Shown here piece by piece: positions 6,244 to 13,881 of a DNA stretch of 14,910 bases. Location: the NCBI GenBank assembly GCA_023260615.1, contig JALQUY010000028.1, forward strand, positions 1-14,910, read 5' to 3'. Made by a program: the position numbers and the translations under genes. The notes below the pieces were generated by a model. The model had not been told where the DNA came from and did not search any database. It saw only the letters and a list, made by a program, of their open reading frames with translations. The stretch's first letter is position 1. Each line of letters starts with the position of its first letter. The stretch comes from Schleiferiaceae bacterium. GTDB taxonomy: Bacteria; Bacteroidota; Bacteroidia; Flavobacteriales; Schleiferiaceae.

Positions 6244-8511
6244 ATGTGGGTCGAGGTCATTCTGCCGGTCCCGGTCCACAGCACCTTTACCTATGCATGG
6301 GTAGGGGAGTACCCCCCTGTTCCAGGCCTGCGGGTCCATGTGGCCTTTGGCCGTCAGCGCTGTTTGATGGGGGTGGTTCGGTCCGTCATGCACCAGGCCC
6401 CAGCCGTAGAGACCAAGCCCATTCTCCGCGTCCTGGATACCCAGCCGCGCATTCAAACGCAGCAACTCGCCCTATGGGACTGGATGGCGCAGTACTACAA
6501 CTGTGCGCCTGGAGAGGTCATGCAAGCGGCTCTGCCCGCTTTTTTCAAGGTAGATGAAGACGAGGAGGGACCCTTTACTATTTCCGACGGGTCTCTGGCT
6601 CACTGGCGCTGGGTGGGACGCAAATCCGATGAAGGCCAGATTTCTGCCGCTTTCGGCAAGCTGACCCGCGCCACGAAGCAGTCCGAAGCGCTTTTGGCGT
6701 ACTTCCAACTGGCGCTGAGCTGGCCCGAACAAACCGAAGACTTCTATCCCTGGATCCCGCAAACGGCCCTGGTGGACCAAGGGGTGGATACAGCCCACCT
6801 GCGCAGCTTGCAGGAGAAGGGTATTTTAGAAAAAAGCATGCGTTGGGAGGCAGAAGGGCATTTGCCCAATGCGGACATCCAACGCGCACCCCTTTCCGAC
6901 GCCCAAGCCGCTGCCCTAGAATCTGTGCAAGACGGTATGGCGGAAGGCAAGCCTGTCTTGCTCCGGGGCATCACAGGAAGCGGAAAAACGGAACTCTACG
7001 TTCATTTGGCGGCTCAAGCCATGGAAGTGGGGCAGCACACCCTGTTGCTCGTTCCGGAAATAGCCCTGACCGCCCAGCTCTACCGCCGCCTTCAGCGCGC
7101 TGTGGGTCCAGGACGCTTGGCCGTCTACCACAGCCAAGTCTCAGACGGAGAGCGCCGCGATTTATGGGAAGCGCTCGTACGGCCGGATACGGCGCCTCGC
7201 TTGATTTTGGCGGCGCGTTCGGGCCTGTTTTTACCCCTAGAGCGCGTGGGCTGCATCCTCGTGGATGAGGAGCATGAAACCAGTTACAAGCAGCAGGATC
7301 CCGCGCCGCGCTACCACGGGCGGGATGTGGCCGTTTGGCTCGCGCACTATTTGCAGGCGGGATTGGTCTTGGGTTCGGCCACCCCGAGCCTGGAATCTTA
7401 CCACCACGCCAAGAGCGGCAAGTACCACTGGGTGGCCCTGGATGAGCGCTTCGGCGACGCGGTGCCACCCACCGTGGAGATGCTGAGCCTGGTCAAATAC
7501 CAAGCCTTGCAGCACATGGAAGGCCCATTGACGCGGCCCGCCGTAGAGGCTATTGCCCATGCGGTAGACCACGGCAAACAGGCCCTGGTCTTCCAGAACA
7601 GACGCGGCTACTCGCCGTTTTTGACCTGTATGGGCTGTGGCTGGACGGAACCCTGCACGGACTGCGATGTCGCGGTGACCTACCACAAGGAGTCCAAGAG
7701 TTTGCACTGCCATTACTGTGGGCAGTCCCGGCAGCCGACCGCGCACTGTCCTTCGTGCGGCAAATCGGCCTGGCAATGGCGTGGCATGGGCACAGAGCGC
7801 GTGCAGGAAACGGTGGAAGAGCTCTTTCCTCAGGCGCGGGTGCTGCGTATAGATTCGGATAGCACCCGAAAGAAAGCCGCCATGTCCCAGTATGTGGATT
7901 GGCTGGAGCGCGGCGAGGTGGACATTGTCGTCGGTACCCAAATGGTCGGCAAGGGCTTGGACATACAAGGGCTGGATGTCGCGGTCATCCTCAATGCCGA
8001 CAACGCGCTGCAGCTGCCGGATTTTAGGGCGCATGAGCGCGCATTTCAACTCTTTACGCAGGTAGCGGGCCGAACCGGTCGCCGCAATGTCCCCGGCCAC
8101 GTGTTCATCCAAACGGCCACCCCGGAGCACCCCGTTCTGTTGGCCGTCCAGGCCGGTCAGTACGAAACCATGGCGGACCAACTGCTGCAAGACCGCCAAA
8201 CGCATCACTATCCGCCCTTTGTGCGCATGATCCGCTTGGAAGTGCGTCATCGACGCGAGTTTGTGGCCCAGCAAGCCGCACACTACCTAGCGGGCCAGCT
8301 GAATGCAGCTTTGGGTGGAGGCGTTCTAGGCCCCGATGCGCCCTCCGTGGGACGTGTCAAGAACCTCTACTTGCAGCATCTCTGGCTCAAACTGCCCGTA
8401 GACCGAGGCTTGCCCGCCACCAAAAAGCGGGTGCGTCAAACCGTCGACCAATTGGCCTTTCACCCAGACTTCAAGTCCGTGAAGGTGGTGGTGGATGTGG
8501 ATCCCTACTAG
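6244..8511 (+). CDS. priA: Replication restart helicase PriA
   Basis: 755 aa superfamily 2 helicase that recognises stalled or repaired forks and reloads the replisome. The N-terminal 3' DNA-binding domain (about 1-100, VEVILPVPVHSTFTYAW) and a winged-helix region precede the helicase core. Walker A is GITGSGKT at 242-249, and the DEAH-type box DEEH is at 341-344. Eight zinc-binding cysteines are present at 462, 465, 471, 474, 489, 492, 502 and 505, in the usual paired CxxC pattern. Motif V GTQMVGKGLD is at 564-573 and motif VI VAGRTGR at 607-613. All key residues are present, so it should be active. It is the last gene of the plus-strand group. Its TAG stop lies in the palindrome CTAG, which also supplies the stop of the converging SPOR gene. 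No terminator hairpin is seen after it. Confidence 0.97.
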   Translation: MWVEVILPVPVHSTFTYAWVGEYPPVPGLRVHVAFGRQRCLMGVVRSVMHQAPAVETKPILRVLDTQPRIQTQQLALWDWMAQYYNCAPGEVMQAALPAFFKVDEDEEGPFTISDGSLAHWRWVGRKSDEGQISAAFGKLTRATKQSEALLAYFQLALSWPEQTEDFYPWIPQTALVDQGVDTAHLRSLQEKGILEKSMRWEAEGHLPNADIQRAPLSDAQAAALESVQDGMAEGKPVLLRGITGSGKTELYVHLAAQAMEVGQHTLLLVPEIALTAQLYRRLQRAVGPGRLAVYHSQVSDGERRDLWEALVRPDTAPRLILAARSGLFLPLERVGCILVDEEHETSYKQQDPAPRYHGRDVAVWLAHYLQAGLVLGSATPSLESYHHAKSGKYHWVALDERFGDAVPPTVEMLSLVKYQALQHMEGPLTRPAVEAIAHAVDHGKQALVFQNRRGYSPFLTCMGCGWTEPCTDCDVAVTYHKESKSLHCHYCGQSRQPTAHCPSCGKSAWQWRGMGTERVQETVEELFPQARVLRIDSDSTRKKAAMSQYVDWLERGEVDIVVGTQMVGKGLDIQGLDVAVILNADNALQLPDFRAHERAFQLFTQVAGRTGRRNVPGHVFIQTATPEHPVLLAVQAGQYETMADQLLQDRQTHHYPPFVRMIRLEVRHRREFVAQQAAHYLAGQLNAALGGGVLGPDAPSVGRVKNLYLQHLWLKLPVDRGLPATKKRVRQTVDQLAFHPDFKSVKVVVDVDPY

Positions 8512-9530
8512 GGGAGGGGGCAGACCCAAGCTTTAGGCCAGTCGGTCTTTAGTTCTTTCAAAGCCATGCCAGGATAGTATGGATAGCCAATACCAACCCG
8601 GTACATCCCTTTTACCAACCAAACTTTTGCGGTTGGATGGTCTACTAAAGCCTTGAGTTGATACTTTTCGGCATAGGCACTATTTCCAAAACTTCCTAGT
8701 ACAATCACATGGGTAACGCCTTGCTCAAAGGGATGGGCGAGGTCAGTCTGGGTTAGTTCTGAAGCCACTTTAGGGGGATTATTTGGCTTCTCGGGTATGT
8801 TAACCGCTTTTTCTACCGGTATCCTAGGGGAGGTGGTATTTTTTTTGACAGGAACGGCTAGTTCATTCGTGCTATTTGTTTGAGACGCAGGACGTTCTGC
8901 AGATGCCTTCGGCGTTGGTGCTGGCTTCTCTTCGTGAACTGGCGAAGATGGCTGCTCAGGTTCGGCTTCCGGAATGGATGCGTTCTGCGTTGGATTCGAG
9001 ATTTCCAAATCACTTTGGGCGGTTAGCGGCTCCATGCGTTGTGTTTCAACCAGCGCATCCATCGACTCTTTCAGTGGATTTTCAGTTGGATCCATTTCAA
9101 CCCTTCTGTGCTCATCCGAAATGGCCATGTGTCGAACCGCGTGTAAGCTATCTTCTTGGGCAACGGCCTCCATATCGATAGGAACCTCGTCCATCTCTGC
9201 AAGTTCCTCCCCGGGCTCAATGCTAGACAAAACGTAAACAGGTGTTCGGTCCTCATACACCAGTGGCTCGTCGAGTAACTTCTCAAGCCGTCGCCACTGG
9301 CTGGCCTGCGCCAGGGAATCCCCGTAAATTCTGAATTCAACGACGTAGGTGCCTGAATCTAGTTCAAAGGCAATACTTCCAAATCCAGCTAGGTTTGCTT
9401 TTTGCCGGTACCCCATAACCTCGGTCCATGTCGTAAAGACGTGTTCGTAGGTGAGCCCCCCTGTTGGTAGGGGGGTCACCAGCGAATCAGGCCCCAAACT
9501 CAGGGCGGCTAGGGCTAAGGGGAGAATCAT
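8508..9530 (-). CDS. Exported protein with C-terminal SPOR domain
   Basis: 340 aa. A short hydrophobic N-terminus (residues 1-13, no basic residue) looks like a weak signal peptide or anchor. Residues about 25-105 form an unrecognised, probably beta-rich domain. Residues about 110-270 are acidic and Pro/Ser/Glu-rich, a disordered spacer able to cross the periplasm. Residues about 272-337 match the SPOR fold: VTHVIVLGSFGNSAYAEKY, then GMYRVGIG and ALKELKTDWPKAWV. SPOR domains bind denuded septal peptidoglycan, so a cell-wall or division-site location is inferred. It starts one base after the stop of the upstream lipoprotein gene, and no earlier start is possible because a stop lies four codons upstream. 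Its stop shares the palindrome CTAG with priA. The gene is AT-richer than its flanks (8641-8700 has 23 G+C of 60, against 37 of 60 at 7501-7560). Confidence 0.75.
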   Translation of the reverse strand: MILPLALAALSLGPDSLVTPLPTGGLTYEHVFTTWTEVMGYRQKANLAGFGSIAFELDSGTYVVEFRIYGDSLAQASQWRRLEKLLDEPLVYEDRTPVYVLSSIEPGEELAEMDEVPIDMEAVAQEDSLHAVRHMAISDEHRRVEMDPTENPLKESMDALVETQRMEPLTAQSDLEISNPTQNASIPEAEPEQPSSPVHEEKPAPTPKASAERPASQTNSTNELAVPVKKNTTSPRIPVEKAVNIPEKPNNPPKVASELTQTDLAHPFEQGVTHVIVLGSFGNSAYAEKYQLKALVDHPTAKVWLVKGMYRVGIGYPYYPGMALKELKTDWPKAWVCPLP

Positions 9531-9531
9531 C

Positions 9532-10104
9532 TTATCCGTTCAGAACCCCCAATTTTGGGAGTCGCAGAATTTTATCTGATTGAGGAGCGCCGGGATTCTC
9601 GTCAAACCACTCCTTCATGTACGCGTCTACCTTTTCAGGATTGTCGCAGACCTTTTTGGCCCTGCGTAGCATTCGAGTGTATGCTTCAATTTTATCCGCG
9701 TCTGGTTCCGAAAAGAAGGCGCGCACCACTTTAGTTTCGCCATCCAAAATCACATAAAACGGAATACTTCCTTCGTAGGTAAGATTGGTTGGATCCTCGC
9801 TCGCATAGTAGGCCATGGGAACAGGGTTCTGCGTAGAGGTATGGACGCGCATGTTGCGCTTCGCATAGTAGGAAATCACGATGCAGTTGTCCTCAATGTT
9901 TTGGTAGAGTTCGTAGGGATTCTGCTTGAGGATGGACTTAACTTCTGAATATTCCATTCCGGGACGCAAATAAAAGGCATCCTGGAGGCGAATGAAGTGG
10001 TCCTCCACCATCATTGGGACTTGGTTTGCTTGAACTACGGGAGCAGGTAAAGTGCAACTCATAGCTGCTGCACTCAAGGTGATAAAGGCTAAAATCTTTT
10101 TCAT
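9532..10104 (-). CDS. Lipoprotein with BamE/SmpA-like motif (paralogue of the next gene upstream)
   Basis: 190 aa. The signal peptide MKKILAFITL... ends in lipobox AAMSC with Cys17. The mature start SCTLPAPVVQ is almost the same as SCTAPAPVLQ in the gene at 10101-10973. Residues about 46-82 (LRPGMEYSEVKSIL, NPYELYQN, then NCIVISYYAK) resemble the beta-strand/helix motif of SmpA/OmlA/BamE-type lipoproteins, where xxGMtxxEVxxxL is diagnostic. Cys74 and Cys153 align with Cys71 and Cys146 of the paralogue and could form a disulfide. After about residue 155 it has its own C-terminus. The ATG overlaps the paralogue's stop (10101-10104), and the SPOR gene follows after one base, so the three genes form a tight operon. 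The precise function is not recognised; an outer-membrane or periplasm-facing role is inferred. Confidence 0.7.
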   Translation of the reverse strand: MKKILAFITLSAAAMSCTLPAPVVQANQVPMMVEDHFIRLQDAFYLRPGMEYSEVKSILKQNPYELYQNIEDNCIVISYYAKRNMRVHTSTQNPVPMAYYASEDPTNLTYEGSIPFYVILDGETKVVRAFFSEPDADKIEAYTRMLRRAKKVCDNPEKVDAYMKEWFDENPGAPQSDKILRLPKLGVLNG

Positions 10105-10973
10105 TTTTCACTCACGTTAACGTTCAACTCAATTTCTGACAGCTCAAGGGATACATTGGATTCTTCCAACAATTTGCACCAGGTGCAATCCTCCTCCTCA
10201 ATGGGAAGGGGTTTGGGTTTGCAGTCTTTGATAAAGCCCGCAGGTACTTTGCGAATCAGAGGAGGGTACTTTTCTACCCAAAATTTGATTAGGTCACAAC
10301 GTTCATCCATGATCCAATAGTCCCAAAGCTCCTGGCTTGGCAGACACGGAGGGCACGTTTCCTTCTCTGCGGTGGTCGTGTAGGTAGCGCGGATGAATCC
10401 ACACTCACAGTATTCACAACTTCCGTCATCAACGGTGGCAAGAGGATTGTAGGTTAAGGATGTAGCATCCGTGCATCCTTTTACAGGTTCTATCACCACG
10501 GGAGGGGGAGGAGGCAGTACGGGTAAGCTTGGATTGCATTGCTCGGCTAAAAATGAGGAATAACTCAAGAGTGAGTATCCTTCGCGCTCAACGGATTCTG
10601 AGACGAGGGCTTCCAATCCGCCATCTCGGTAATAGATGGCCATGTTTTGGATATCCGAATAGAAAGGGTCTCCAAAATCCAATTGTTCGGATGTTCCTCT
10701 TGCCGGAACCTTCACTTCAAACGTTCTCTGTGTCTTGGCATATTTGACAATATGAATCTCACACTGGTTCTGTTCATTGTAGAGCACTTCGTACGGATAT
10801 ACCCCTAATGAGGAGAAGACCTCTTCTTTGGTCATGCCCTTTTTCAAGTCCATGAGACGGTCGACTGTGGTAAATTCAGGCTCGATACGTTCAAAGGTTT
10901 GCAACACAGGAGCAGGCGCCGTACAACTGGCGAAAAGGGCTCCAAGTGTCACAGATAGAATCCATTTTTTCAT
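10101..10973 (-). CDS. Cysteine-rich lipoprotein with BamE/SmpA-like motif and GCTD...DGSC segment
   Basis: 290 aa. The lipobox is LFASC with Cys17. The N-terminal half (about 40-148) is paralogous to the following gene: LKKGMTKEEVFSSL, YPYEVLYN, QCEIHIVKYAK and EQCNPS align with its counterparts. A PPPPP linker (154-158) leads to GCTDATSLTYNP...DDGSC at 166-186, a motif found in many flavobacterial exported proteins. A cysteine-dense tail follows with CEYCEC (186-191), CPPC (207-210), Cys226, Cys251 and CTWC (263-266). That makes 12 cysteines besides the lipid one, an even number that would suit disulfides or metal binding. First gene of the three-gene unit. An AAAGGAG stretch lies 19 bases before the ATG, too far for a normal ribosome site. 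Function unknown. Confidence 0.7.
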   Translation of the reverse strand: MKKWILSVTLGALFASCTAPAPVLQTFERIEPEFTTVDRLMDLKKGMTKEEVFSSLGVYPYEVLYNEQNQCEIHIVKYAKTQRTFEVKVPARGTSEQLDFGDPFYSDIQNMAIYYRDGGLEALVSESVEREGYSLLSYSSFLAEQCNPSLPVLPPPPPVVIEPVKGCTDATSLTYNPLATVDDGSCEYCECGFIRATYTTTAEKETCPPCLPSQELWDYWIMDERCDLIKFWVEKYPPLIRKVPAGFIKDCKPKPLPIEEEDCTWCKLLEESNVSLELSEIELNVNVSEK

Positions 10974-11073
10974 GATGGTTTGTGATTTTATGCTCCTTTA
11001 ATTTAGGCAAACATTCGTAGTCTACATGTAAAACCACAACAGTTGGTTAATTCTGGATACTTCTTGACGCGAG

Positions 11074-11102
11074 TTGAAATTTGCGAAAGTGTCTTACCTT
11101 CA
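11074..11102 (+). promoter_or_regulatory. Candidate promoter of the iminopeptidase-family lipoprotein gene
   Basis: TTG at 11074-11076 and TACCTTCA at 11095-11102 are separated by 18 bases, close to the Bacteroidota -33 TTG / -7 TAnnTTTG arrangement. The -7 box has two departures from consensus. The ATG follows 36 bases later. The surrounding 10974-11138 spacer is AT-rich and holds no gene that I can support; a clear promoter for the opposite operon was not found. Confidence 0.4.
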
Positions 11103-11138
11103 AGTAGATATATCCGAACAGTTCTATTCAGCTTCAAA

Positions 11139-12161
11139 ATGAGATCCACGTTCCTACTTCTCGCAGCCGCCCTGCTGCTCTCCGCATGCAATCAACTGCC
11201 AAAGGCTGAAATGGAAGAAGTCAGCTACTTCGACCAAACCGGTCGCGAAGATGCCTGGACGGGTGGAGCCCGTCTGATTCCCATTGAAACGCCGCTTGGG
11301 ACCTTTAACGTTTGGACCAAGCGCACGGGAAATAATCCCAAAATCAAAGTGTTGCTGCTCCATGGGGGACCCGGTGCCACACATGAATACTTTGAAACCG
11401 CGGATAGCTACTTCCCAGGTGCCGGAATCGAATACTATTACTACGACCAATTGGGTTCGGGGAATAGCGACAACCCCGAGGATACGGCTCTTTGGAACAT
11501 TGAGCGATTTGTCAGCGAGGTGGAGCAAGTCCGAATCGCCTTGGGTCTAGATGCGAGCAATTTTGTGCTTTTGGGCCATTCTTGGGGCGGAATACTCGCC
11601 ATGGAGTATGCCTTGAAGTATCAGGAGCATCTAAAAGGCCTCATCATTTCCAACATGGTGGCCTCAGCCCCGGAGTACAATCAGTACGCTCAAGAGGTTC
11701 TTGGTCCGCAACTCCCTCCGGACGTCCTCGTAGAGATAAAAGCACTTGAGGCCGAGGGTGCCTATACCTCGGAGCGCTACCTCGGTTTGATTACCGAACA
11801 CTATTATCCCGCCCATGTACTTCGCAAGCCTTTGGAGGAATGGCCTGAGCCTGTAAACCGGAGCTTTGCGAAATTGAATTATCCCCTCTACCTCTACATG
11901 CAGGGGCCGAGTGAGTTTGGAATCGTGGGCAATGCAACCCTTAGGAATTGGGACCGGACGGCGGATTTGCCCCGCATTCAGGTGCCCACCTTAGCCATAG
12001 GGGCGGAATTTGACACCATGGATCCAGCCGCTATGAAGACCATAGCGGATGAGGTTCAAAACGGCAGCTACCTTTTTTGCCCCAATGCAGGCCACATGGC
12101 CATGTTTGACGCTCCCGATACCTACTATCCAGGTATCATATCCTTTGTGAAAGGCCTTTGA
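11139..12161 (+). CDS. Lipoprotein alpha/beta hydrolase, proline iminopeptidase family (S33)
   Basis: 340 aa. The lipobox is LLSAC with Cys17, so it is an envelope-anchored enzyme. The hydrolase has LLLHGGPGATHEY (oxyanion loop HGGPG at 75-79), YDQLGSGNSD at 102-111, and the nucleophile elbow GHSWGG with Ser148. Asp292 in GAEFDTMDP and His319 in NAGHMAMFD complete the expected triad. Together HGGPG, DQxGxGxS and GHSWGG identify the proline iminopeptidase / tricorn-interacting-factor F1 group, which removes N-terminal proline or other residues from small peptides. Start at ATG 11139 chosen because it directly opens the signal peptide MRSTFLLLAA; an in-frame TTG at 11043 would add 32 unlikely residues. 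It converges on the isoaspartyl peptidase with one base between stop codons. The role is probably scavenging of peptides; the exact specificity is not predictable. Confidence 0.88.
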   Translation: MRSTFLLLAAALLLSACNQLPKAEMEEVSYFDQTGREDAWTGGARLIPIETPLGTFNVWTKRTGNNPKIKVLLLHGGPGATHEYFETADSYFPGAGIEYYYYDQLGSGNSDNPEDTALWNIERFVSEVEQVRIALGLDASNFVLLGHSWGGILAMEYALKYQEHLKGLIISNMVASAPEYNQYAQEVLGPQLPPDVLVEIKALEAEGAYTSERYLGLITEHYYPAHVLRKPLEEWPEPVNRSFAKLNYPLYLYMQGPSEFGIVGNATLRNWDRTADLPRIQVPTLAIGAEFDTMDPAAMKTIADEVQNGSYLFCPNAGHMAMFDAPDTYYPGIISFVKGL

Positions 12162-12162
12162 T

Positions 12163-13185
12163 TTACTCCCCGTAGATGCCTACAAAGCGCGTAGGCTCAC
12201 CGGTTTTGGATTTCTTTTCCACGCCTTTGGCTGCGCGGTACATGCCGGGGGAATTGAAGGTCATGGTGGCATGGCCTTGGGCGTCGATGCCGATGAGGCC
12301 GCCTTGGCCCGCTTCGGCATTTAAAACGTCAAATAAAACGGTATGCGCGGCGTCGGAAAGGTGCTCGCCACCGAAGCGCATTCGGGCATTCACCTGGGCT
12401 GCCACAGCCTCCCGAATGAAATACTCGCCGTGTCCCGTGCAGGAAATGGCCGCACCCGCATCATCGGCATAGGTGCCCGCACCCAAGACAGGAACATCGC
12501 CCACACGGCCCCAGCGCTTGCCCATCATGCCCCCTGTAGACGTGCCAGCTGCCAAATGGCCTGCGCGGTCGCGCACCACGACCCCAACTGTACCCAGCTT
12601 GTGCTGCTCCGCCCAGCGATCGTACTGCTCCCTTCGACGCTTTGTTAAAAAGTAGTCGTTGGCTACGATAAAGTAGCCTCGGTCCATGGCGAAAGCCTCC
12701 GCACCCTCCCCGATGAGGAAGACATGCTCGCTGTTCTCCATGACATCACGCGCCAAGGCCGCGGGGTGCGCAATGTGCTGCAAACCTGCTACGGCACCTG
12801 CGTTCTTCGTCTCTCCGTCCATGACGGAGGCATCCAGTTCTACGCGGCCATCGGCAGTAACTACGGCACCGATTCCCGCATTGAAAAGGCTGTCGTCTTC
12901 GAGCATGCCCAGTACGCGCACCACCACATCCATGCGGTCCACTCCGCGGTTGAGCATGGCATAGCCGGTATCCACCACGCGCTCCAACGAGGCCGTTACG
13001 AGGGCTTCCAGCTCGGGGGTCATGTTTTCTTTGGTGATGACGCCAGCGCCGCCGTGAATCACCAGGGCGGGCCCTTCAAAGTGGAAATCGTAGGGATGTT
13101 TTGGTTTGCCTTCTTGCCAACTAAAAACGAGGACAAGGACGGAGAGGGCAATCGCAAAGGCGATGAGGCGTTGTGCGTGGGTCAT
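12163..13185 (-). CDS. Isoaspartyl peptidase / L-asparaginase (Ntn hydrolase), membrane-anchored
   Basis: 340 aa plant-type asparaginase family. It hydrolyses isoaspartyl dipeptides and often L-asparagine after self-cleavage into alpha and beta chains. The family opening LVIHGGAG is at 41-48. The autocleavage site is Gly198/Thr199 in HKLGTVGVV, making Thr199 the N-terminal nucleophile of the beta chain. TSTGGMMGKRWGRVGDVPVLGAG holds the substrate-binding Arg-Val-Gly-Asp, and SCTGHGEYFIR is the second signature. Residues 7-22 are strongly hydrophobic after a basic start, with no lipobox, so it is exported or anchored by an N-terminal helix. It lies 18 bases after the pseudouridine synthase stop, with a small inverted repeat CCCTA-AAAG-TAGGG (13187-13200) in the gap. 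A TACTTTTA box ends four bases before the ATG. It faces the peptidase lipoprotein end to end, and both probably recycle peptides outside the cytoplasm. Confidence 0.9.
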   Translation of the reverse strand: MTHAQRLIAFAIALSVLVLVFSWQEGKPKHPYDFHFEGPALVIHGGAGVITKENMTPELEALVTASLERVVDTGYAMLNRGVDRMDVVVRVLGMLEDDSLFNAGIGAVVTADGRVELDASVMDGETKNAGAVAGLQHIAHPAALARDVMENSEHVFLIGEGAEAFAMDRGYFIVANDYFLTKRRREQYDRWAEQHKLGTVGVVVRDRAGHLAAGTSTGGMMGKRWGRVGDVPVLGAGTYADDAGAAISCTGHGEYFIREAVAAQVNARMRFGGEHLSDAAHTVLFDVLNAEAGQGGLIGIDAQGHATMTFNSPGMYRAAKGVEKKSKTGEPTRFVGIYGE

Positions 13186-13203
13186 ACCCTAAAAGTAGGG
13201 GAT

Positions 13204-13881
13204 TTACTCGGCTGCTGCGAGCGCGGTCCACAAGGCATCGCTAGGAGTCGGAGCCACGATGTGCAGCGGTTCTTGACTGACAGGATGCTCAAAGGACAAT
13301 TCTCGGGCGTGTAAGTGAATCCCACCTCCTGGATTGGAGCGCTTGCTTCCGTACTTCAGATCCCCTTTAATGGGGTGGCCGATGGCTTGAAGCTGTACCC
13401 GAATTTGGTGGTGACGCCCCGTTTCCAGGTCAACTTGCAGAAGGCTGTAGTTGTCGCCCGCTTTAAAAACACGGTAGCGCAGGACGGCCTTTTGGGCGTC
13501 CGGATGCTTGGAGACGAAGGACTTTTTGGTTTTGCCGTCGCGGTGCAGAAAATGCTCTAGCCGAGCCTCGGGTTCAGCCGGACAGCCCTCCACAATAGCC
13601 CAGTAGGTTTTTTGGATGTCCCGGCCCGAAAACAATGCATTCATTCGCGCCAAAGATTTCGAGGTCTTCGCCAAGACGACAATGCCAGAGGTGGGGCGGT
13701 CCAATCGGTGGGGGAGGCCAATGAACGCTTTACCTGGTTTGTTGAAACGTTTAGCGACATCCTCTTCTGCCCAATCTTTTAGGCAGCGGTCGCCCGTGAT
13801 ATCTCCCTGCACCAACATCCCGGCGGGCTTGTTGACGATGAGCAGGTGGTTGTCTTCAAATAGAATGCTGGGCGCTTGCAC
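13204..13881 (-). CDS. RluA-family RNA pseudouridine synthase
   Basis: 225 aa, converts uridine to pseudouridine in rRNA or tRNA. It lacks an S4 domain, so it is of the short RluA/TruC-like size. The N-terminal ILFEDNHLLIVNKPAGMLVQ is typical. The catalytic motif HRLDRPTSGIVVLAKT holds the essential Asp61. Later signatures are KTYWAIVEG, LETGRHHQIRVQL and HPIKGDLKYG. The start is GTG 13881, placed directly after the TAA of panB in the same reading frame; AGGAG sits nine bases upstream inside the panB end and supports it. No other upstream start is possible because of that stop. Clustering with panB suggests one transcript. The target uridine cannot be assigned from sequence alone. Confidence 0.9.
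   Translation of the reverse strand: MQAPSILFEDNHLLIVNKPAGMLVQGDITGDRCLKDWAEEDVAKRFNKPGKAFIGLPHRLDRPTSGIVVLAKTSKSLARMNALFSGRDIQKTYWAIVEGCPAEPEARLEHFLHRDGKTKKSFVSKHPDAQKAVLRYRVFKAGDNYSLLQVDLETGRHHQIRVQLQAIGHPIKGDLKYGSKRSNPGGGIHLHARELSFEHPVSQEPLHIVAPTPSDALWTALAAAE

Noticed and set aside
7237..8283. Long open frame of 348 codons on the minus strand opposite priA
   Set aside because: priA carries every expected motif on the plus strand. The antisense frame has no recognisable domain and is expected from GC-rich codon bias.
10993..10999. AAAGGAG (minus strand) as ribosome-binding site for the cysteine-rich lipoprotein
   Set aside because: The spacing to the ATG is 19 bases and no start codon lies nearer; probably chance in an AT-rich spacer.
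11043..11138. TTG-initiated extension of the iminopeptidase-family gene
   Set aside because: It would bury the signal peptide 32 residues from the N-terminus and would cover the likely promoter.
12150..12159. Palindrome AAAGGCCTTT at the end of the iminopeptidase-family gene
   Set aside because: It has no loop and lies within coding sequence, so it is not a credible terminator.
13187..13200. Inverted repeat CCCTA-AAAG-TAGGG between the pseudouridine synthase and isoaspartyl peptidase genes
   Set aside because: A five-bp stem with no T run is too weak for a terminator, and there is no second copy in the window to suggest an operator.
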